From Leishmania donovani (Eukaryota > Euglenozoa > Kinetoplastea > Trypanosomatida > Trypanosomatidae), in the NCBI RefSeq assembly GCF_000227135.1, contig NC_018260.1, forward strand, positions 592,429 to 656,428: a stretch of 64,000 bases of DNA, in the 5' to 3' direction. Numbering within the stretch: the stretch's first letter is position 1; each line of letters starts with the position of its first letter. Made by a program: the position numbers and the translations under genes. The notes beneath the pieces were generated by a model. The model was given only the letters and a program-made list of their open reading frames with translations, had not been told where the DNA came from and did no database searches. Positions 21,115 to 32,354 of this stretch are shown one piece after another.

Positions 21115-23344
21115 ATAGCGAGTGGCAGCGTGCAATCGGAGTCGTACGTGTATGTGTGTAATTTGGCCCAGTGAGTGGTGCTCCTAACTATGCACCTCCT
21201 CTTCTCCGCTATGCTGCTTTACATGTCCTAAACAGGCTCATGTGGAGGCACTTAAACCCCACGATAGCTGTGCATCGGCATTCGTCTGTGTTGGCATGGC
21301 GGAATTTCCTCTGTTGAACCGAGAAGCGGCGGGCCGCTCTTTCTCTCACACCTTCCTTTTTGTTGTTCTTCCCTTATCTACCTTGCTCTTTACCTTTTCT
21401 TTCCTCGTGTGCGAATCTGTGTTTGTGCGTGCGTGTGTGTGTGTGTGTGTGTGTTTGTAGGTGGGTGCATATATATTTTTTTTTTGTATGCTTGCGGCTG
21501 AGCAGGCGTGGAGACGGCGACGGCCGTTAGCACCCTCGTCAGCGCTACTCCATCCCCCCTCACCCTTCCTCGCATCTTCCTTCTTCATCTTCCTCGATCA
21601 CGTCCCTGTTAACTTCGTCTTTGTGTGCTTGGGAGAGGGGAAGGAGTGTTTTGTTGTTGCTGCTGTTGTCCTCCCCTCATCACCACCGCCACTGCGTGAG
21701 CGATCGTGAGCTGCCGCGAATCAATACTGACAACATTGAAACGCTCTCTTGTCTCCATGACTTCCTTTTCATGTCTCGTATGCTGGGACTGAAAGCTGCT
21801 CTCCTTTCTTTTGTCACTATTCCTGTACTTGTTGTTCGTTGTTCCTGTTAGTGCAACAGCTTGTAGTGTTTTACTCCTGTCTCTGCATCTATGTGGGCGT
21901 GTGTGTGTGTGTGTGTAGGGGGGTGTGCTCGTGACTAAGGTAAGTACGGAGTGTGCTCGAGCGCACGATCTCTCTTCCCCTTTCTTGTTTTGTCTGTCTT
22001 TTTCCCTTGTCCTGGTTGCAAGGACGCATGTGGCGCGTATATCGACAGTATGCGACCGCCTGCGCCAATCGCACACGTGTGAGTGTGTGTGTGTGTGTGT
22101 GTGTGTCTCTGTGTTTTGGTGCAGTTGGTGCTGCTGTTGCTCTTTTTGGTGGGCCAGTATTCGCGATGATGTATTCTCTGCACAATGATTCCACTTGTCT
22201 CTCACTCGCGCTCACGTGGGCATCCTTTCGATCTTCTCAATGTGTGTCGAAGGACAGGCAGATTTTTCGCTTCTCAGGCGAGAGCCCATTGCCATCGGTG
22301 AATCGTCCACGTAAAAAGAAACTACAAATATATATTATGAAGAGCCTGCGCATCCCCTTCCCCCTCCCTCTCTCTTCGCGCGCTTGTTCTGCCGCATCGC
22401 TACGCCCATTCGCTGGCGCTGCAGGGCCGTTAGGAAGCGGAGTCGGCTGCGAGGAAGGCATGCGAGCACTGCACATTATACGCGCGCAGGAGAGCGGGGG
22501 TGGAGGGGGGGGGGGGCGGAGATCGCAGCGGAAGACGCATGGAGAACTTTGGCGGGGTCTTCTCGCTTTCTCTCTCCTTCTGTGCCTTCGTGAGGTAGAG
22601 ACCCTTGTAGGGGGGCAGAGCCCTTTGTCTCGTCTCTTCACGGATGTTGGCGATGCTGGGGGTCACGCCCCCAGCGTGCATCTCATGCGTGGTCCACCAA
22701 CTGCCTCCTCGGCCTTGAACGGTGTGGGACCCCCCCCCTCCTCTCCCCGTATCTCTCTCTCTGGTTTCCTTTAACACTCTTTTGCTTCTCTTGCTTCGTG
22801 TTTGTGTGCTGCTCCTGTTCACCCCCGGTGCTCCCCAGAAGGAGCAGCGGACAAGCCCCGCTTGGCGCACATCCAAGCTTACACATGCATACACATACAC
22901 GCACCCGAGTAGCCTTTCTGTGAACTCTACCTCGACGAGCATCGACAGTGGCGCTCGCACATATCATAGAAACTCAGCGGCGCACGCATTTTTTTTGGGG
23001 AGAGGGAGGCGGGTCTGAAAAGACGTAACAGCACTAGAGAACATAGAACTGTGTTTTTTGTGGTTGGTTTGCATTCGTTGAGCTCTTTTTTGCTGCTGTT
23101 CTGAGTGGAGGTGGTTTCTCCTTGACGTGGCGGCCAGAAGCTACGCTGTGAAAACACAGAGAGAGAGTGATAGGCGCCACATACACTAGGCGCATAGACG
23201 GCAGAACACACATCCACACACACACACACACGGAAAGAAGCGAAGAAAGAGTGCTCACAAGGTAAAACAACAGGAAATCGGCACGCTCACTTCATCGCCT
23301 GCGTCGTCTTTTCTCTTTTTTCCTTGTGTACTTTGCGGCACGGC
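21115..23344. other. Intergenic region with TG tracts and a GC hairpin
   Basis: No gene supported. It contains (GT)12 at 22083-22106, a poly-G run of 12 at 22505-22516 and a perfect GC hairpin at 22656-22674. The 273-codon + frame 21953-22774 runs through the GT repeat and is not considered real. A pyrimidine tract at about 22735-22836 ending in an AG near 22837 is a candidate acceptor region for the next gene. Confidence 0.65.
22656..22674. repeat. Perfect 7-bp GC-rich inverted repeat (hairpin)
   Basis: CTGGGGG, loop TCACG, CCCCCAG. In RNA this would form a stable stem-loop in the untranslated region between the CHAT gene and the C2-like gene. Function is unknown. Confidence 0.6.
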
Positions 23345-25903
23345 ATGGCCTCCTACAACCCCGCCCCGCTGCCGGTGCGCTTCGACAGCAATGTTAGCCT
23401 CACCTTACACGAGGCGTTTCTCTCCACAGCCGGTGTGCTGCTCAGCGATCCCGTAGCGCGCGTCCATGTTGTCACGGTCAAGAGACTGCACGCATCGCCG
23501 CCCTCCTCCGTATCCAATGCAAATCCTCGCAGCTGCGGCAACGCCGCAGCGGAGGAGGGAATCCGCACAGTGCTGAACTCGAAGGAGGTGGCCAAGTCTA
23601 AGCCGCACTTCTTCACCGCACACCCCAAGTTCAACGAGACGTTCAACTTTACCGTGACAGAGACGAGTACCCTGACGTCACTGTCGATTCCAGGAAAGGC
23701 AGTTCCGGACAGAGTTAACGCTTCCGCCCAATGCCGTAGGAAACGGGAGGGTGGTAGTAGCTGCAGCGAAAGCGTCGTGGACTACGTGGTCGTCACGATC
23801 GAGTCCGTCGACGGCACAGTCTTCTATGGCGAGGCATACGCGCCTTTCAGCCCACACTGTGCCAGCTCTGCTCCCGCCGCAAGCCCGGTGCGTGTGATGC
23901 TGGCCCCTCGCAACGCCCAGGACACCGCAGACCCACTTTTTCTGCTGGACAATGCGCTGCTGGAAGCGAAGCACCTCGACGACTTTGGGTTTGTGACAAT
24001 GAGCTGGGAGGTGGCAGTGGTGCCGCACGGTGGGGCGCTGATGGGAACTGAGCCTCCGCTTACCTCCTCCGCACCCTCTGGTAATGCTTCACCGTTCCCA
24101 GTTGGGTTGACACTGCGGGCAACGTGGCTGGCACGCGCCACCGCCTATGTGCGCGGTGCCCATTACACCACATCCGTCGAGTTCGGAGGACAGGACCGCT
24201 TCATTTTCTCCGATCCTCTGCAGCCGCTGTGTTTGACGCTGCAGGGAGGGTCTGCCGAGACGGAGCTGCGGCGCGCCGTCTTCCATTGCTCTGTCCAGAG
24301 CGTTGTCGATCCCACCAAGTCGCATGACGTTGCGGTGCCACTGCCGCTCCCGCCGCTGGCCTCCGCTTCGGCCCGCAACCGCGACGTTCGGTGGGCGGCG
24401 CCTGTCCGCACCATCAACGGCGTCGACCTCGGCTTGCTGCTCGTGACGATGCGAGTGTCCAGCAAGCCACTCTCCGCCGATACGCCGCGCTGCCCGGACG
24501 CGGCGTGCACGCGCATCAATGACCCAGCTCATCAAGAAGAGTACCAGCACGTGGCACAGCTCTGGGGGAAGTCACAGCCGCCACAAGCGCCGCTTGGCGC
24601 CTATCAGCCCATTGCTTGGGAGTCGCAGCAGCACGTCGCTGAGGCTGCGCGGCGCCAGTTGAAGCGGCAGTGCATCCTGGAAGCACAGCCCACCGCGGAG
24701 CATGTGCGTCACATCTTCGATGTTCTCATGGGCCGCGCTTCGCTCGACGGCGGGGTGGCGCAGTTGGCAGCGACGTTCAGCGGCAAAAGTGTTGCAGAGG
24801 TGACTGCCGGAGATCTGCGGGAGCTGATGGTGGGCTGCGCCTTCCACGCGGCACAGATGTCGGTGCAGGATGCAGCGCGCTTCTGCTTCGTGGCGCTGCG
24901 CCGCGACGTCGAGGATGCCGTAGCGGCTGAGGAGGTGCAGTACATAGTGGATTACTGCCTGCTGGAGAAGACGATCGAGATGCCGACAGGAGAAAGGAAG
25001 CGCCTCGTCGCCGACCTCTTCGCCGACGTAGGCACCATCTCCTACCACGACTTCGCGAAGTACCTGCTGCACAACTACGCCGTGTGGGCGGCACTCGGCG
25101 TCCCGCTTACTGTGGACGAATCGGTGTCGAACGTGCAGCGTCAGCATGCTGCCCTTCTTCACGCGCCAGGATCAGGCGCGGCCGTATTGGACGTCGCAGC
25201 CCTTCCTCAGCCACCCCGGGCGACGACTGGTGCGCCAGTGACGACAGCAGCGGCAACCGCCACGCAGGGCTCCGCTGTGGCCCTCGCGGCCGCCCTCTCC
25301 GACCCTGCCTCGTCAACTATGTGGCGGACCTTTGTGGTGCGCGTCGCGCAGGCGCCCCAGAAGGCGTTCAGCGTGACTGCCCACGCGGCAGACCGTATTA
25401 GCGACATCATGGCTATGGTGGAAAAGAGCACTGGCATCAAGGCCGAGCGTCAGGAGTGGAAAATGTTCAGCGGTGGCGCAGAGGGTGCTGGTGTGTCTTC
25501 TGCAGCAGCGCAGAAGTCGCTCGATCCCGCGACGCTAGTGGGAAGTACGACGCTTGGTCTCCCGTCGGCACTGCGCAGCCGTACAGCTCCGTACACGTCC
25601 TCAACCTCTGGCAGCAACGCCGCGCAAGAGGTCTGGATCTATGAGGCTGAGGAGGCCGTCCAAGTGCGTTTTCATGTCAAAGATCGACTGCACAGCACAA
25701 AGGACTGGCAGGAGCGACTGCCGGTGAAGGAGAAGGTGCTGAAAGTGCGCGCCGCAGTGCAGCGCAGGACGCTCATCCCACTCTCCCGATGTACCCTCAC
25801 AGTGAGGCACAGCAATGGCATGGTGACGAAGCTGCAGGACCGCCACACGCTTGGCCACTATCACCTTATGAGCGGCGATGTTATCGAGGTCTCGCACGAG
25901 TAA
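23345..25903 (+). CDS. C2-like / ubiquitin-like domain protein, function unknown
   Basis: An 852-residue protein. Residues about 10-160 look like a C2-type beta sandwich: a hydrophobic strand region is followed by HPKFNETFNFTV, resembling the NPxWNExFxF strand of C2 domains, with inserts. Residues about 440-600 are helical and carry a DVGTISYHDFAKYLL segment resembling a half EF-hand, but no full calcium loop is evident. The C-terminus appears to hold two beta-grasp modules: FVVRVAQAPQKAFSVTAHAA with a following helix and ERQEWKMFSGG (similar in layout to ubiquitin's QQRLIF), then a final one starting VRFHVKDRL and ending with GDVIEVSHE. No enzymatic motif is seen. A membrane- or cytoskeleton-linked adaptor is a guess. 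ATG 23345 is the first ATG in the frame; the seven upstream codons start from TTG. Confidence 0.88.
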   Translation: MASYNPAPLPVRFDSNVSLTLHEAFLSTAGVLLSDPVARVHVVTVKRLHASPPSSVSNANPRSCGNAAAEEGIRTVLNSKEVAKSKPHFFTAHPKFNETFNFTVTETSTLTSLSIPGKAVPDRVNASAQCRRKREGGSSCSESVVDYVVVTIESVDGTVFYGEAYAPFSPHCASSAPAASPVRVMLAPRNAQDTADPLFLLDNALLEAKHLDDFGFVTMSWEVAVVPHGGALMGTEPPLTSSAPSGNASPFPVGLTLRATWLARATAYVRGAHYTTSVEFGGQDRFIFSDPLQPLCLTLQGGSAETELRRAVFHCSVQSVVDPTKSHDVAVPLPLPPLASASARNRDVRWAAPVRTINGVDLGLLLVTMRVSSKPLSADTPRCPDAACTRINDPAHQEEYQHVAQLWGKSQPPQAPLGAYQPIAWESQQHVAEAARRQLKRQCILEAQPTAEHVRHIFDVLMGRASLDGGVAQLAATFSGKSVAEVTAGDLRELMVGCAFHAAQMSVQDAARFCFVALRRDVEDAVAAEEVQYIVDYCLLEKTIEMPTGERKRLVADLFADVGTISYHDFAKYLLHNYAVWAALGVPLTVDESVSNVQRQHAALLHAPGSGAAVLDVAALPQPPRATTGAPVTTAAATATQGSAVALAAALSDPASSTMWRTFVVRVAQAPQKAFSVTAHAADRISDIMAMVEKSTGIKAERQEWKMFSGGAEGAGVSSAAAQKSLDPATLVGSTTLGLPSALRSRTAPYTSSTSGSNAAQEVWIYEAEEAVQVRFHVKDRLHSTKDWQERLPVKEKVLKVRAAVQRRTLIPLSRCTLTVRHSNGMVTKLQDRHTLGHYHLMSGDVIEVSHE

Positions 25904-27434
25904 CCGTGTCAGCGCCCCAGTGCGTGTGCGGCAGCGGTGCAAATGACATGAACGGAGACGACGCGGAGCCTGCTTCTTTTGTTTGTTTGCCTAGGAGGGG
26001 GTGTTCGCTGTGCTTGGATGCTTGCGCGTGTGCGTCTGTGCGCTTTTCATGGTACTGAGCGCTGCATGCATGGCAGAGGGTGCTGCACACGGACCCTGTT
26101 TGAGTGGGTGGGGGTGGGGCTGAGTCTTTATAAGACCTTTTGCTCCTTCTCGCTCCTGTGTGTCTTTGTGTGCACAGGTGCTTCTCCACCCGCGTGCACG
26201 ATACAGGTGGGCAAGGGGGACACGCAAACACATGCGTGTACATCATTAGTGCCGGGATAGAGTCTGCAAGGTGTGCATGGGCAGATGTGTAATGCTCTCT
26301 GGTCCCGGGTCCACGACTGTTTTGGTTTGGCTGCCGTTTCGTCTTTTCGCTGCTCTGTCGCTCTGTGTGTGTTTGCGTCACCGCTTGTCTGCCTGCACAT
26401 GCAGCACCTCTGTTGCTTTTATTTTGTTACGTGCTTACTTCCTCCTTGAGAGGATTTGATTTTTGATGGCACACATGTCGTGTGTGGGTTTGCCTGAAAC
26501 AGTAGCAGCCAATGTCTTTACTTCCAGCGTCAGATGTTGTGCTGTGTGTTCTTGCTGCCTCGTTGTTGGTTTTTTTCGAGGAAGAGCTAGCGAGAACGAG
26601 AGCGGACAACCCGCCGGGGAGACCAAACAAAAAGCAGATGCATGCAGAGATTGCAAGAGTGCACCAATCTCTGCAGCGAAGACGTGGGTCGATGTGTGCT
26701 GTGCATGAAAGCGCCCTCATCCTTCTTTTTCCCCCTTCGGCACCGGCGCATGCACATCAGCAAAGGTACCTCAGGCGCCTGCACCGTTTGCGGTGGCGAG
26801 CGTGTGTGTGCAGGCGCATGTGTGTGTGTGTGTGTGGGGGGGGGGGGGTAGAGGCAGCACATTGACCCCTCTCCGTTAAGTGCGATTCCCACGCATACGG
26901 TGACCAGCGCCTTGGTGTGCTGCCCCTCCCCCATAAACGCGTGCATTTTCTAGTGTAAAGAGAAAACGGATGCAGCAGTGTTTCGTCCTTGCATCTCTTA
27001 ATGATCTACAGCGGCGCGCCCCAGTGACTGTCTTGCTCGTGTGCCCTTTGAAAGGAAGGGGGCGGATGCGTGGCGCAGAGCAAACTACCGCGCACGCACA
27101 TACCCACCCTGGAGCATACTCGAGCTCTCTCAGCACACACAAATGAGGCGTGTTTGTCACTCCTCCCCTCGCACTCACTCCGCTGTGGCTCCTTGTCAGG
27201 CCTCCCGCCTGTTTGACAGATATGCTCCCTTACTGTTGCATCCCTGGCCCTCTCTGTCGTGCTTGTGTCTCTCCTTTTTCTCTCAATCAGGCTATCATGG
27301 ACCACGAACACACACGCAAGTGCGCCCACACCGCATTCATTCAAGTTTATCGATCACTTCCAGTGGCTGCCTTGAGCAGTCCCTACCCCCGCCCTCACCT
27401 CTCTCCACGGTAAAGTCTGTTCAAGCCTCTCGTC
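25904..27434. other. Intergenic region with TG/poly-G tract
   Basis: No gene supported. It contains a TG run followed by 13 G residues at 26836-26848. Near the 3' end a strong T/C tract ends in AG at 27289-27290, a candidate trans-splice acceptor. If used, the first ATG is at 27297, giving a 38-codon upstream ORF (27297-27413, stop TAA) in the same frame as the next gene. Confidence 0.6.
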
Positions 27435-29333
27435 ATGCGCGATGTGGTCACACTCTTTATCGAGGCAAGCGTAGCGAAGGGTGAGTGGCAGGCAGCCCTC
27501 AGTGCACTGAAGCTCCCTCGAGCCAGTCAGAGCAGCAGTAGCAGCACCAGCGCCAGCACCAGTGCCGGCTCGTCGTTTGCGGCGGAGGTGGCCTCGAACC
27601 TCTTTCGTCTCTCCAGCGCCCTCTCCAGCAAGGGGGAGTGGATGGCTGCGCTTGCGGTGCTGCGCGATGCCCCGTTGCCGTTTGCCGCGCGGGGGCGCAA
27701 ACCGTACTCGTCTGCGTATCTGGCAGCGCGCGTCCGGGCATACCAGCATGTCCTGACGGCCTGCTGCAGCGGCAGCTCAGCAGCAGCTGTAGGCAACGCT
27801 GCAGCAGTCACACGACCGACTGCATCTGCGCGTGCTGGGAGGGGCGGAACGGAAGATATGTCCTTTGAGTGCGCTTTGGCGCTAGCCGAAGAGGCGTTTT
27901 GCGTGTTTGGCAGCGCGCCAGGCCTCTGCGGACGGGGCAAGTCGCCGTGTGAAGAACCGGCAGGTCGAGCCTTGACGAAGCCGCTCGTTGCCCCTGTAGC
28001 CGCATCCTCTGTCGAGTCGGATGCTGGAACGGCATGTGTCGAGGACCTCTTGCGATGGTGTCGCGCTGAGCTTCCCCGGCGCCGATCCTGCACCGGCGTA
28101 ACCACATTAGAGCAAACAGAAGCCGCCATACAGCAGCTGACGGCGCTATCGGACGCGGCTCTGCGCGGCATCTCAGACGCACACGTGGTCGCATCACACA
28201 GACCTTCGAGCGAGCCTGGAAATAAAACGGTCTCCGACCCGCACGCCGATTCACTGTATGCGCGAGCCGCCTCGGATGTGCAGCGCGCAGAGGATGACCT
28301 TACCAAGCTACTGGCCAGCAACAGTCAAGCCGCGGATGCCTGGGCAACCTCGCTCACCTTTCTACGGCGACTTCCGGCGGAGTGCGTTTCAGGACACCTC
28401 TTCACCGCCTTTTTGCGGCACCTCCTCCAGCATAACCGACGAGGCGAAGTAGCTCAACTGGTGCGCACGCTCGTATTGCTGCACAGGAGTGGTGACAGCG
28501 CGCAAGGGGCTTCACCAGCATTGACGCGCACGCCACCGTCACGTGCCACGGCGAGGGTGCTGCGTTTGGACAGTGTCGTCATAAAGGTTGTGGCGGAGGC
28601 GTGTCACCGGCTGCGGCGCAGTGACCTGGCGGCTGAGCTTCTTCTCGACACAGAAGCGCGCGCTGCGATGACACCGTCGGCAGCTGTGCCATTGGTTATG
28701 ACGCTGCGTGATGCCGGCGCTTACTCGTCGGTGCTGCTCTGGTGGGAACTTTTGCGGAGAGAAGAGTCTGCCCTGCGTTACCCGCTTCTGAAGCACGCGA
28801 AGCTCAGCAGCTACGTGGCCTCGTGTGTCTTGCGCAACACCACCGCGAGGGAGGGCGGGGCCATCGCAGAGGCGCAGCAGGCGGCCTCCTCCTCAGCGGC
28901 GAAAGTTACGCGTGCCAGGTCCGCCGCTCTCTGGACTGGAGACTGGCGAAGCGCTCTGGATGCCTTTCGTGACGCAGCGGCGCCAGCGCACGATCCTGCT
29001 CTCGTCCTTCTTTTTCAGCTGCGCCTGCTTCGGCAGGCTGGGCAGTGGGAAGCTGCTGTGCAGCTTTTCAACGCGTTCTGTCAGACACATCCCGGCATGC
29101 TGAGATCCAAGCAGTCTCCCTCCGATCTCGCTGGCCAGGTGCACGACGGCAGACGCGACGGCCAGCATCGCTGGCGCACCCACCGTGAGGCCCCCTGTCC
29201 GGCCCCAGGTAAGGAGCGCGCTAGTGCCATGAAGAGCGCATGCGCTGTCCTGACGCAAGAGCACGCGGAGCAGTGGATTCCATCGCCTGTGCTTGTCCAC
29301 CTGAAGCAGCAGGTACAGGATTTGAAGCCATGA
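27435..29333 (+). CDS. PPR/TPR-like helical-repeat protein, possibly mitochondrial
   Basis: A 632-residue protein with repeated helix-pair motifs of the form GxWxxALxxL: KGEWQAALSALKL near residue 16, KGEWMAALAVLRDA near 69, TGDWRSALDAFRDA near 500 and AGQWEAAVQLFNAF near 534. Such Trp-Ala-Leu repeats are typical of trypanosomatid pentatricopeptide and related proteins, most of which act on mitochondrial RNA or the mitoribosome. Low-complexity Ser/Ala linkers separate the repeats. The N-terminus MRDVVTLFIEASVAKGEW starts directly in a repeat and lacks an obvious presequence, so localisation is uncertain or the true N-terminus may be different. The tail is polar and ends near QQVQDLKP. Family assignment rests on repeat pattern only. 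Confidence 0.88.
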   Translation: MRDVVTLFIEASVAKGEWQAALSALKLPRASQSSSSSTSASTSAGSSFAAEVASNLFRLSSALSSKGEWMAALAVLRDAPLPFAARGRKPYSSAYLAARVRAYQHVLTACCSGSSAAAVGNAAAVTRPTASARAGRGGTEDMSFECALALAEEAFCVFGSAPGLCGRGKSPCEEPAGRALTKPLVAPVAASSVESDAGTACVEDLLRWCRAELPRRRSCTGVTTLEQTEAAIQQLTALSDAALRGISDAHVVASHRPSSEPGNKTVSDPHADSLYARAASDVQRAEDDLTKLLASNSQAADAWATSLTFLRRLPAECVSGHLFTAFLRHLLQHNRRGEVAQLVRTLVLLHRSGDSAQGASPALTRTPPSRATARVLRLDSVVIKVVAEACHRLRRSDLAAELLLDTEARAAMTPSAAVPLVMTLRDAGAYSSVLLWWELLRREESALRYPLLKHAKLSSYVASCVLRNTTAREGGAIAEAQQAASSSAAKVTRARSAALWTGDWRSALDAFRDAAAPAHDPALVLLFQLRLLRQAGQWEAAVQLFNAFCQTHPGMLRSKQSPSDLAGQVHDGRRDGQHRWRTHREAPCPAPGKERASAMKSACAVLTQEHAEQWIPSPVLVHLKQQVQDLKP

Positions 29334-30126
29334 AGGTGGAACGCAAGGTGGAGCGACAGCGTATTCCCGCTCTCACTGGCCTTTGTCGCCTTGAGGAGTG
29401 CGCGCGTTCGCATTTGGCTCTTTCCCCTTCTGCTGTTCAACGGAGCTCTTGGCCGTGGAGTGCGTCAGCAAAGAAGGCTGTCGCGTTAGTCTAGGTGGCC
29501 GTAGGGCGATGACGCACACAGTGGCACCGCAGAGGTATGCAATGTACGCATTGGCTAGGAGAAAAGAGGCCACTCTGAAAGCTTATAAACGTGTATGCCT
29601 CGATGTGTGGCAGCCACCTTTTCAACTGCCGTAGTAGGCACACGCCCCCTTCCCACACGCACGCCCTACTCCCTCTGCTGCGTATGGCGGTTGTGATCAA
29701 ACATCTATGCAATACAGGCATCTGCCGTGTCGTTATCGACTCTCTTTGACGTCGTTCTCCGCTCCATCATCTCCTAAACACCCACGCTCGCACCGCCTTC
29801 CTCGATGCACGCCTCTCTTCGCGCCTCAGTCGGTTCTTCAGCACGCGTGATCTCATAACGTTTTTTGCTGCTAGTGTGCTTGACAACTTTTGGTTCTCTG
29901 TTCCGCCTCGTGAAAAGAGGAAAGCCGCAAGCGAAGCGCAGGCGCACACGCGAGTTCCGTTCGAGGTGCAGTTTCTCGCGCCTTGGTTGCACCTACGGCG
30001 CCACATCAAGAACAGCAGCGGTTCGGCATCTGCACGGCTACATACAAGCGCATACGTGATCGACAAGGAAGCCGTCTGCGAAACGCGGCAAGAGGAAGTA
30101 CGAATATCAGTGCCGCCCCCTGCACA
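29334..30126. other. Intergenic region before the first PRA1 gene
   Basis: No gene supported. A pyrimidine-rich stretch at about 29740-29835 with AGs near 29828 and 29840 is a plausible trans-splice region. There is no ATG between 29840 and 30127, which supports 30127 as start. The frame of the next gene is open back to 29983, but only from a TTG codon. Confidence 0.6.
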
Positions 30127-31290
30127 ATGTCCTCGTCCAACGCATCAGACTCGCCTATGCTAGGCGGTAGGCTCCAAGGCGCGAGCGACACGAACTTTGA
30201 TCCACCAGCGTCTATGAGCATCGAGGAGACGCCGTCCTTCTCCTCTGCACACCTGGAGTGCGAGCATATGAGGCAGTTACATACGCCGGGCATCTCTGCG
30301 GCCACGTCCGGGCAACGCCGAGGTGGCCACGGCGGCAGCGTCAGTTGCGACAGCTGCAGTGACCTCTACAGCGAAGGCGAAAGCGAGGATAGCGACCTCT
30401 TGGAACGCCCCGGTAACATGGCACTACCCGCGTTCCAGCATAACCGTCAGCGACTCGGTGCACATGAAAACAGAAGCGCTCTCCGTGCTCCCCAGTCTCC
30501 TCAGGCCATCCAATCAGAGAAGCGAGGCGGCAGCGACAGCAGTAGATTTGGCGCAAAACGAACAACATGCTCACTCGGCAGCATCCCCGTGTCTTACTTC
30601 AGCAGCTCCAACGTGAAATCATTTGCCTTTCGCGACGAAATCGGGTGCCACGTGCAGCATCTGCGCAATTTCTACAAGATGATCGAGGATGACCGTCTGC
30701 CATGGATGACGGACTTCGCTGACATTCACAAGATGGAGCTGCCGCGCAAGGCGAAGGAGATTGCGTGGCGGCTCAACCTGAACATCCCATACTACTCTTC
30801 AAACTACATTGAAATCTTCTACGTAGTCACGATGCCGCTTCTTTTTGTGTGCAACACGCCCTTCTTCGTTGTAACCTTTCTAGCCATCGTGATAATCCAC
30901 TCCATCCGAATGCACAAGAAGAAAACGCACGAGTACGGCGATAGCGTGGTGGTGTTGGGTCAACAGATCAGATACCGCCAGCTGGGCCACCTGCTCGTGT
31001 TCGCCTTTGTCATGCTCTTGATGTTCTTCAACGGATTGCGCACGCTGCTGTGGGTGCTCCTGCTGAACGTCTGCATAATTGTTCCCCATGCACTAATGCG
31101 AAAGCCCACGTACTTCGACGACGAGGACCTCGAGAAGTGCCGGCCAAAGATGGTGCAGTACGCGATTTGCCTGGTTATTCTGGTGCTCGCCTACCTGGAA
31201 GGCGACCTGTGCGCCGACGAGGCGGCAGAAAGCCGGCGCGCCGTGGAGCGGGAGCGAAAGCGGGTGGCACAGGCTATGGCGAAGCGCTAG
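30127..31290 (+). CDS. PRA1-family membrane protein (long N-terminal extension)
   Basis: A 387-residue protein of the PRA1 (prenylated Rab acceptor) family. The first 170 residues are a polar, Ser/Gly-rich, probably disordered region. The PRA1 core begins near PWMTDFADIHKMELPRKAKE and the NIPYYSSNYIEIFYVV segment, which matches the family hallmark of an N-x-x-Y-F/Y-x-x-N-Y motif just before the first membrane pair. Hydrophobic hairpins follow (YVVTMPLLFVCNTPFFVV; LLVFAFVMLLMFFN; LLWVLLLNVCIIVPHAL; MVQYAICLVILVLAYL), then a charged Glu/Arg tail. PRA1 proteins sit in ER/Golgi membranes and interact with Rab GTPases and vesicle cargo; this role is inferred from family. A smaller paralogue lies 2.4 kb downstream. 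Confidence 0.9.
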   Translation: MSSSNASDSPMLGGRLQGASDTNFDPPASMSIEETPSFSSAHLECEHMRQLHTPGISAATSGQRRGGHGGSVSCDSCSDLYSEGESEDSDLLERPGNMALPAFQHNRQRLGAHENRSALRAPQSPQAIQSEKRGGSDSSRFGAKRTTCSLGSIPVSYFSSSNVKSFAFRDEIGCHVQHLRNFYKMIEDDRLPWMTDFADIHKMELPRKAKEIAWRLNLNIPYYSSNYIEIFYVVTMPLLFVCNTPFFVVTFLAIVIIHSIRMHKKKTHEYGDSVVVLGQQIRYRQLGHLLVFAFVMLLMFFNGLRTLLWVLLLNVCIIVPHALMRKPTYFDDEDLEKCRPKMVQYAICLVILVLAYLEGDLCADEAAESRRAVERERKRVAQAMAKR

Positions 31291-32354
31291 GCAAAGGATT
31301 AACGCTGACGGTTGAGATATTTTTCCGGGCGACAACAGCAGTGGATCGAGACGGCGCTGGGAAAAAAGCTACTTGCCGTCTTCACACGCTACAGTGGCGC
31401 TGTGCTCTGATGGCAAGAATGAGGCGCCCCCCGCTGCAGCGTTTCCTTTCTCTTTCTGCAAGTGTGCGCGCCATGGACTGCCGGTGCTGACGGCGTTTTG
31501 TTTTTGTTTTCTGCGCTAGTACTCGTGTCTTTACGTTTGCTCTATAGTGTGGATGGCATCCGTTTGAGTGCTTCGTCTCTGTCCTTCCCTTTGCAGCCGT
31601 GTCTCCTCCCCACGGCGCGTGCGTTTTGTACGTGTACGTGTGTTGCACCGACCGACACAACCACTGCCGTGTGCGCCTGTCCTCGCGTGAAGGAGGAATG
31701 GAGGCAGGTGAGAAGGCGGCGGATACATGAATGAGTAAATGGCGGAAACGCAAAGAAAGAGCTGTGTGGCTGGAGATGGACGACTGCGATGCAACTCCAT
31801 CGGCGCATGCTGCTCACGCTCCTCTTCCCTTCGACTGTACGCTTTTGTGCCCTGGAAGTGTTCTACAAAGGCCATGGCGACTGTAAACGAGGATAGGTGG
31901 GCTTGTGCGTGCATTCTTCCTCGACAGTGCTCTTTTCCTTTTTTTGTTCGCACCTCGCTTCCTCCCTTTCCGCGGCGATTGTCAAGCTCTGCTTTTAGCC
32001 TCTCTCTCCTTCCTCTTAGATAATGATGTGGCCGTATATTTTTTCTGTGCTCTGTGTATGCGTGAGGGTGCACGAGCCCATCGTAGATGAGGGTGAAGGG
32101 AGACGGCAGCCAACGTTAAGGGCTGCAGTCCTATTACGCTCAGCTGTGTTTGTGTCTACCCAAGACTGTGATGCGCGCACACACAAGCAACAACTGCCGT
32201 AGGTGCATGAATATACTGTGTAACAGTCATCGCCTCCGTTCCCATCTTCCCTTCCGTATTTCCCTTCTTAGGTCGAAGCTGCATTTCATCGCGTGTCGCG
32301 CAGAGGCTCACCCCTTCCACACACACACACGCGCACGCCCTATCTATGCATCAG

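Noticed and set aside
21953..22774. 273-codon plus frame
   Set aside because: It runs through a GT microsatellite and a poly-G tract; not gene-like.
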